A program made the translations under genes and the position numbers. Below the pieces are notes generated by a model. The model searched no databases. It was not told the DNA's origin and was given only the letters and a program-made list of their open reading frames with translations. Below are positions 35,012 to 37,025 of a DNA stretch of 37,025 bases, piece by piece; the first letter of the stretch is position 1; the number at the start of each line of letters is the position of its first letter. Source of the stretch: Rhodospirillaceae bacterium (GTDB lineage Bacteria > Pseudomonadota > Alphaproteobacteria > Rhodospirillales > Rhodospirillaceae); the NCBI GenBank assembly GCA_020852595.1, contig JADZAK010000038.1:1-37025 (forward strand). Reading direction: 5' to 3'.

Positions 35012-35335
35012 ATGGCTAAGCGCAAAGCAGCAGTGACTTATTCTAAAACGAGTGTCTTTCATGACTTGGGCCTGAAAGACGCCGACGACTTGGTTTTGCG
35101 CTCCGACCTTATGCGTAAGGTCTACGAGGTTATCGCCGCGCCGGGCCTTACCCAGGTTCAAGCCGGTCAATTGGTGGGGATGGATCAGCCGAGGGGTTCG
35201 GCCTTGCTAAAAGGCAGGATCGGGAAGTTCTCGACCGACCGGCTACTGAAAGTGCTGAGCGATCTGGGCCAGAACATCGAGGTACGGATTACCCCCGCTC
35301 GGGCAAAGAAGGGCCGTATGCGCGTCGCCGCTTAA
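35012..35335 (+). CDS. Orphan XRE-family (HTH_37/HigA2-type) antitoxin-like regulator
   Basis: A 107-residue helix-turn-helix protein. The N-terminal SVFHDLGLKDADDLVLRSDLM is the characteristic lead-in of HigA2-type antitoxins. LTQVQAGQLVGMDQPRGSALLKGRIGKFSTDRLLKVLSDLG is the DNA-binding part, ending in QNIEVRITPA. The ATG at 35012 has GGAAGAGGAG 8 bases upstream; the GTG at 35003 sits inside that site. No RelE/HigB-type toxin gene adjoins it, so it is an orphan antitoxin or a regulator of the mazEF neighbour 58 bases upstream. Confidence 0.85.
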   Translation: MAKRKAAVTYSKTSVFHDLGLKDADDLVLRSDLMRKVYEVIAAPGLTQVQAGQLVGMDQPRGSALLKGRIGKFSTDRLLKVLSDLGQNIEVRITPARAKKGRMRVAA

Positions 35336-35425
35336 ACGCGGTGCGGACCGGCTTTTCTTCGAGCTCTATACGCAGGATCCACGCCTCCACACTTTGCCAC
35401 GCACGGCATGCCACCTGCGCTGAAT

Positions 35426-35440
35426 AGCGCAATTTGCGCT
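35426..35440. repeat. 15-base perfect palindrome between convergent antitoxin genes
   Basis: AGCGCAA (35426-35432) and TTGCGCT (35434-35440) surround a single T. It sits 90 bases after the orphan antitoxin stop and 34 bases before the convergent XRE gene's 3' end. It could be an operator or a weak hairpin; no T run follows. Confidence 0.45.
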
Positions 35441-35474
35441 GTTTAGAACGCCGTTCAGATGGATGCGCGGCATA

Positions 35475-35774
35475 TCACTCCGCCGCCAGAGCTCTCGCCA
35501 CCATGCGCGGGCTTTTCGCAATTACCTTGAGCAGCACGCGCGCGGGCTGGTCCGGTGTGACGCGGCCCTGCTCCCAATCCTGCACCGTGCGCAGGTTCAA
35601 TCCAAAGCGCGCCGCGACATCCGCCTGCGAGAGGCCCAGCGTCTTGCGGACCGCGCTGACGTCTGCCGCGCGGAAATCGTGGATGCGCTGCGGTTTGGCC
35701 TTGCCGTCCATAATGTCGGCAATTTCCTTCAGCCCGGCTTCCAGATCGCGCACGAGCTTGCGTTTACGCTGCAT
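35475..35774 (-). CDS. XRE-family antitoxin of a RelE/HigB-type pair
   Basis: A 99-residue antitoxin of the NadS/HigA type. After a charged helical start (KRKLVRDLEAGLKEIADIMDGKAK) comes DVSAVRKTLGLSQADVAARFGLNLRTVQDWEQGRVTPDQPARVLLKVIA, a textbook XRE helix-turn-helix. AGGAG precedes the ATG at 35774. It starts 17 bases after the stop of the toxin gene, the toxin-first order typical of higBA. It should bind the toxin and, with it, the palindrome at 36150-36176. Confidence 0.93.
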   Translation of the reverse strand: MQRKRKLVRDLEAGLKEIADIMDGKAKPQRIHDFRAADVSAVRKTLGLSQADVAARFGLNLRTVQDWEQGRVTPDQPARVLLKVIAKSPRMVARALAAE

Positions 35775-35791
35775 TTTCTAACTCCTATTCA

Positions 35792-36145
35792 TCACAGGCG
35801 CTGACCTTTGGCCCGCGCCCGAAGGCCATCAACCAAAGTTACAAGTGAACGTTTCTCCGAGGGCCTTAAGTCCGCCTGTGCCGACTTGGCATAAGCCGTC
35901 ATCAGGAACAGCGGAAAGCGCGCGTCATGAAAGTAGTAGATCACTCTGTACCCACCGCGCTTGCCCATACCGGGCCGTTTCCAACGCAACTTCCTTAGTC
36001 CGTGAAGTTCGGGCACCACGTCGCCAGCCAATGGGTTGAACGCGAGATGCCAGATGAGCCCCTGTCGCTCTTCATCCGCAAGGTTCCGGTCCGCCCAAGC
36101 CGCAAAAGCATCTAATTCGGCGACTGTGACTGGCGATTTCGTCAT
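35792..36145 (-). CDS. RelE/HigB-type toxin
   Basis: A 117-residue toxin of the RelE superfamily (HigB2-like). It has VTVAELDAFAAWADRNLADEERQGLIWHLAFNPLAGDVVPELHGLRKLRW, then GKRGGYRVIYYFHDARFPLFLMTAYAKSAQADL, the basic strand plus 'R.iYy' core used for ribosome-dependent mRNA cleavage. The ATG at 36145 is chosen from homology; a GTG at 36196 would read through the operator palindrome. The ATG lies only 4 bases from the palindrome and has no Shine-Dalgarno sequence, so the mRNA may be leaderless. Confidence 0.9.
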   Translation of the reverse strand: MTKSPVTVAELDAFAAWADRNLADEERQGLIWHLAFNPLAGDVVPELHGLRKLRWKRPGMGKRGGYRVIYYFHDARFPLFLMTAYAKSAQADLRPSEKRSLVTLVDGLRARAKGQRL

Positions 36146-36149
36146 GGCC

Positions 36150-36176
36150 GCAATATACGGATTACCCGTATATTGC
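36150..36176 (-). promoter_or_regulatory. Operator/promoter of the RelE-XRE pair
   Basis: GCAATATACGG (36150-36160) and CCGTATATTGC (36166-36176) form a perfect 11-base inverted repeat around ATTAC. On the minus strand the proximal arm contains TATATT, about 7 bases before the toxin ATG, which can serve as the -10. This is a strong candidate autoregulatory operator. Confidence 0.8.
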
Positions 36177-36377
36177 GCAAGGCATGTAGCACCCACTTTT
36201 ATTGAGCGGAGCGGGGAGGATGAAATTCATACGCGGTGCGTCGGCCACCAAAAATCATAGAAAACAATGGAATGGCTTAATTGCCGCACTATTTCCGAAT
36301 CAGGATTTTGCAGAGGTTTGCAAACCTGCATTCTTGCGAACCAGCGCGCTCGTGAGGAATTGAGCACTGGGCCGCTT

Positions 36378-36566
36378 CTACCGATTTTCCTCTTCGCTTC
36401 GGCTGCGCAGGATGCCTGCCATGACGCGCGGATTGCGGCGTCCATGGATCACTGCAATTACGACAAGCGGATTTTCGTCCGGAGCATAGGCGATGAGGTA
36501 TTCCCGCATGCGCTTGAACCGCAGCGGGCCGGCGGTCAAGTCGGGTCTGAGATGTCTGTCGCACAT
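36378..36566 (-). pseudogene. RelE/ParE-family toxin fragment
   Basis: Sixty-two codons match the C-terminal half of RelE/ParE toxins: LRPDLTAGPLRFKRMREYLIAYAPDENPLVVIAVIHGRRNPRVMAGIL corresponds to the usual 'RPDL..G.R.f....YlI.Y.p....l.i.rvlHG.R' core. The ~35-40 residue N-terminal helical hairpin is absent: the frame stays open a little further right but loses similarity and reaches a stop near 36640. No antitoxin gene is adjacent. Probably a decayed gene; a short active form cannot be ruled out. Confidence 0.6.
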
Positions 36567-36950
36567 TGGTGTTGACCACGCGAACGGAGAAGCGCATCCT
36601 TTAAATATACCTTGGGCCTCAAGCGCCCGGTTTTAGCGCTTTCGCGACCATCCGCACCCGCCCGCTTACAGCGCGCGGGTTTTGTGTTTTTGCACCGAAA
36701 TTTTATCTGTGGCTTGCACGGCGCGCGTCACCGACCGCCGTTCTCGCGCGCGCTTTGATTTCATTGGAAAAAAGCAAAGCCTGAAAAAATCGCCTGCGGT
36801 TGATGCGGACGATGCGGACGCGCGGTTTTCGCTGGCCCCTCAGAGGGTTCGCCGCCTGTCCTCATGCGGACCTGGATGCGGATGACATGCGGCTGAAAAA
36901 AAGCCCGCGGACGATTTCTCATCCGCGGGCGTTTGTAGGAAGAGGCGAGT
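36567..36950. other. Intergenic region, 384 bases, no supported gene
   Basis: No frame looks protein-like. The right half contains several copies of ATGCGGA between about 36799 and 36885 (a loosely repeated unit), followed by the terminator of the gene entering from the right. Confidence 0.4.
36895..36930 (-). terminator. Rho-independent terminator of the gene at the right edge
   Basis: On the minus strand, GCCCGCGGA (36930-36922) and TCCGCGGGC (36911-36903) form a perfect 9-base stem with a 10-base loop, followed by a run of seven to eight T. It starts 20 bases after the stop codon at 36951-36953. Confidence 0.92.
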
Positions 36951-37025
36951 CTACTTCTTCACCGGCATCACCGTGCCGCCCGCGGCCTCGGCTTTCTTGA
37001 TGCCTTCCATCGTCTTGGCGACTCG
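36951..37025 (-). CDS. 3' end of an unidentified gene
   Basis: Twenty-four codons and a TAG stop are visible, reading leftwards from the window edge (RVAKTMEGIKKAEAAGGTVM, then PVKK). The short lysine-rich C-terminus is not enough to assign a family. The strong terminator just downstream supports a real, expressed gene. Confidence 0.65.
   Translation of the reverse strand, partial: RVAKTMEGIKKAEAAGGTVMPVKK

Noticed and set aside
36227-36445. A small minus-strand frame below the toxin fragment, considered as its antitoxin
   Set aside because: No antitoxin-like motif and no ribosome-binding site. It lies in a different frame of A/T-rich sequence with no protein-like pattern.

Overview
The window looks like chromosomal DNA from a high-GC, Gram-negative alphaproteobacterium. 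The evidence is three large TonB-dependent receptors, Tat and lipoprotein export signals, the HutF/HutG form of the histidine utilisation pathway, GTG/TTG starts, and a palindrome of the kind repeated in alphaproteobacterial genomes. Genus is not resolvable by eye; a Caulobacterales- or Micropepsales-like organism is only a guess. No tRNA, rRNA, CRISPR array, transposase or integrase was found.

Layout. 1-1407: the end of an FAH-superfamily hydratase gene and a quinone oxidoreductase. 1612-4494: TonB-dependent receptor A. 4547-9623: an Lrp/AsnC regulator, a polysaccharide pyruvyl transferase, an unidentified Tat-exported protein and a methyltransferase. 9807-11664: a lipoprotein subtilase and two small exported proteins. 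11919-14240: TonB-dependent receptor B. 14366-17506: a CYTH-CHAD protein converging on a PiT phosphate transporter with its DUF47 partner, plus a Pho-box-like repeat upstream. 18291-21284: TonB-dependent receptor C, a close paralogue of A.

21409-32398 is the functional centre: a complete histidine degradation locus. hutI-hutH-hutG-hutU-hutD run leftwards and hutF is divergent. Together they take histidine through urocanate, imidazolonepropionate, formiminoglutamate and N-formylglutamate to glutamate plus formate. Immediately downstream of hutD, in the same direction, lies a tight trio: a VanA-like Rieske oxygenase, a stand-alone 2Fe-2S ferredoxin and a HisC-like aminotransferase. The trio is not part of the textbook hut pathway, and I consider it the best candidate for an undescribed function, for example feeding a modified histidine or imidazole compound into the pathway. 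A LysR regulator closes the locus. A 17-of-19 base motif is shared between the region just upstream of lysR and the hutI/hutF intergenic region, where it lies about 64 bases upstream of a predicted hutI transcription start. This suggests that the LysR protein controls the pathway.

32758-33900 encodes an exported beta-propeller protein. 33986-36566 is a small accumulation of toxin-antitoxin genes: a broken XRE antitoxin, a MazEF pair, an orphan XRE antitoxin, a RelE/HigB-XRE pair with a perfect operator palindrome, and a RelE/ParE fragment. The window ends in the 3' end of a leftward gene with a strong terminator.
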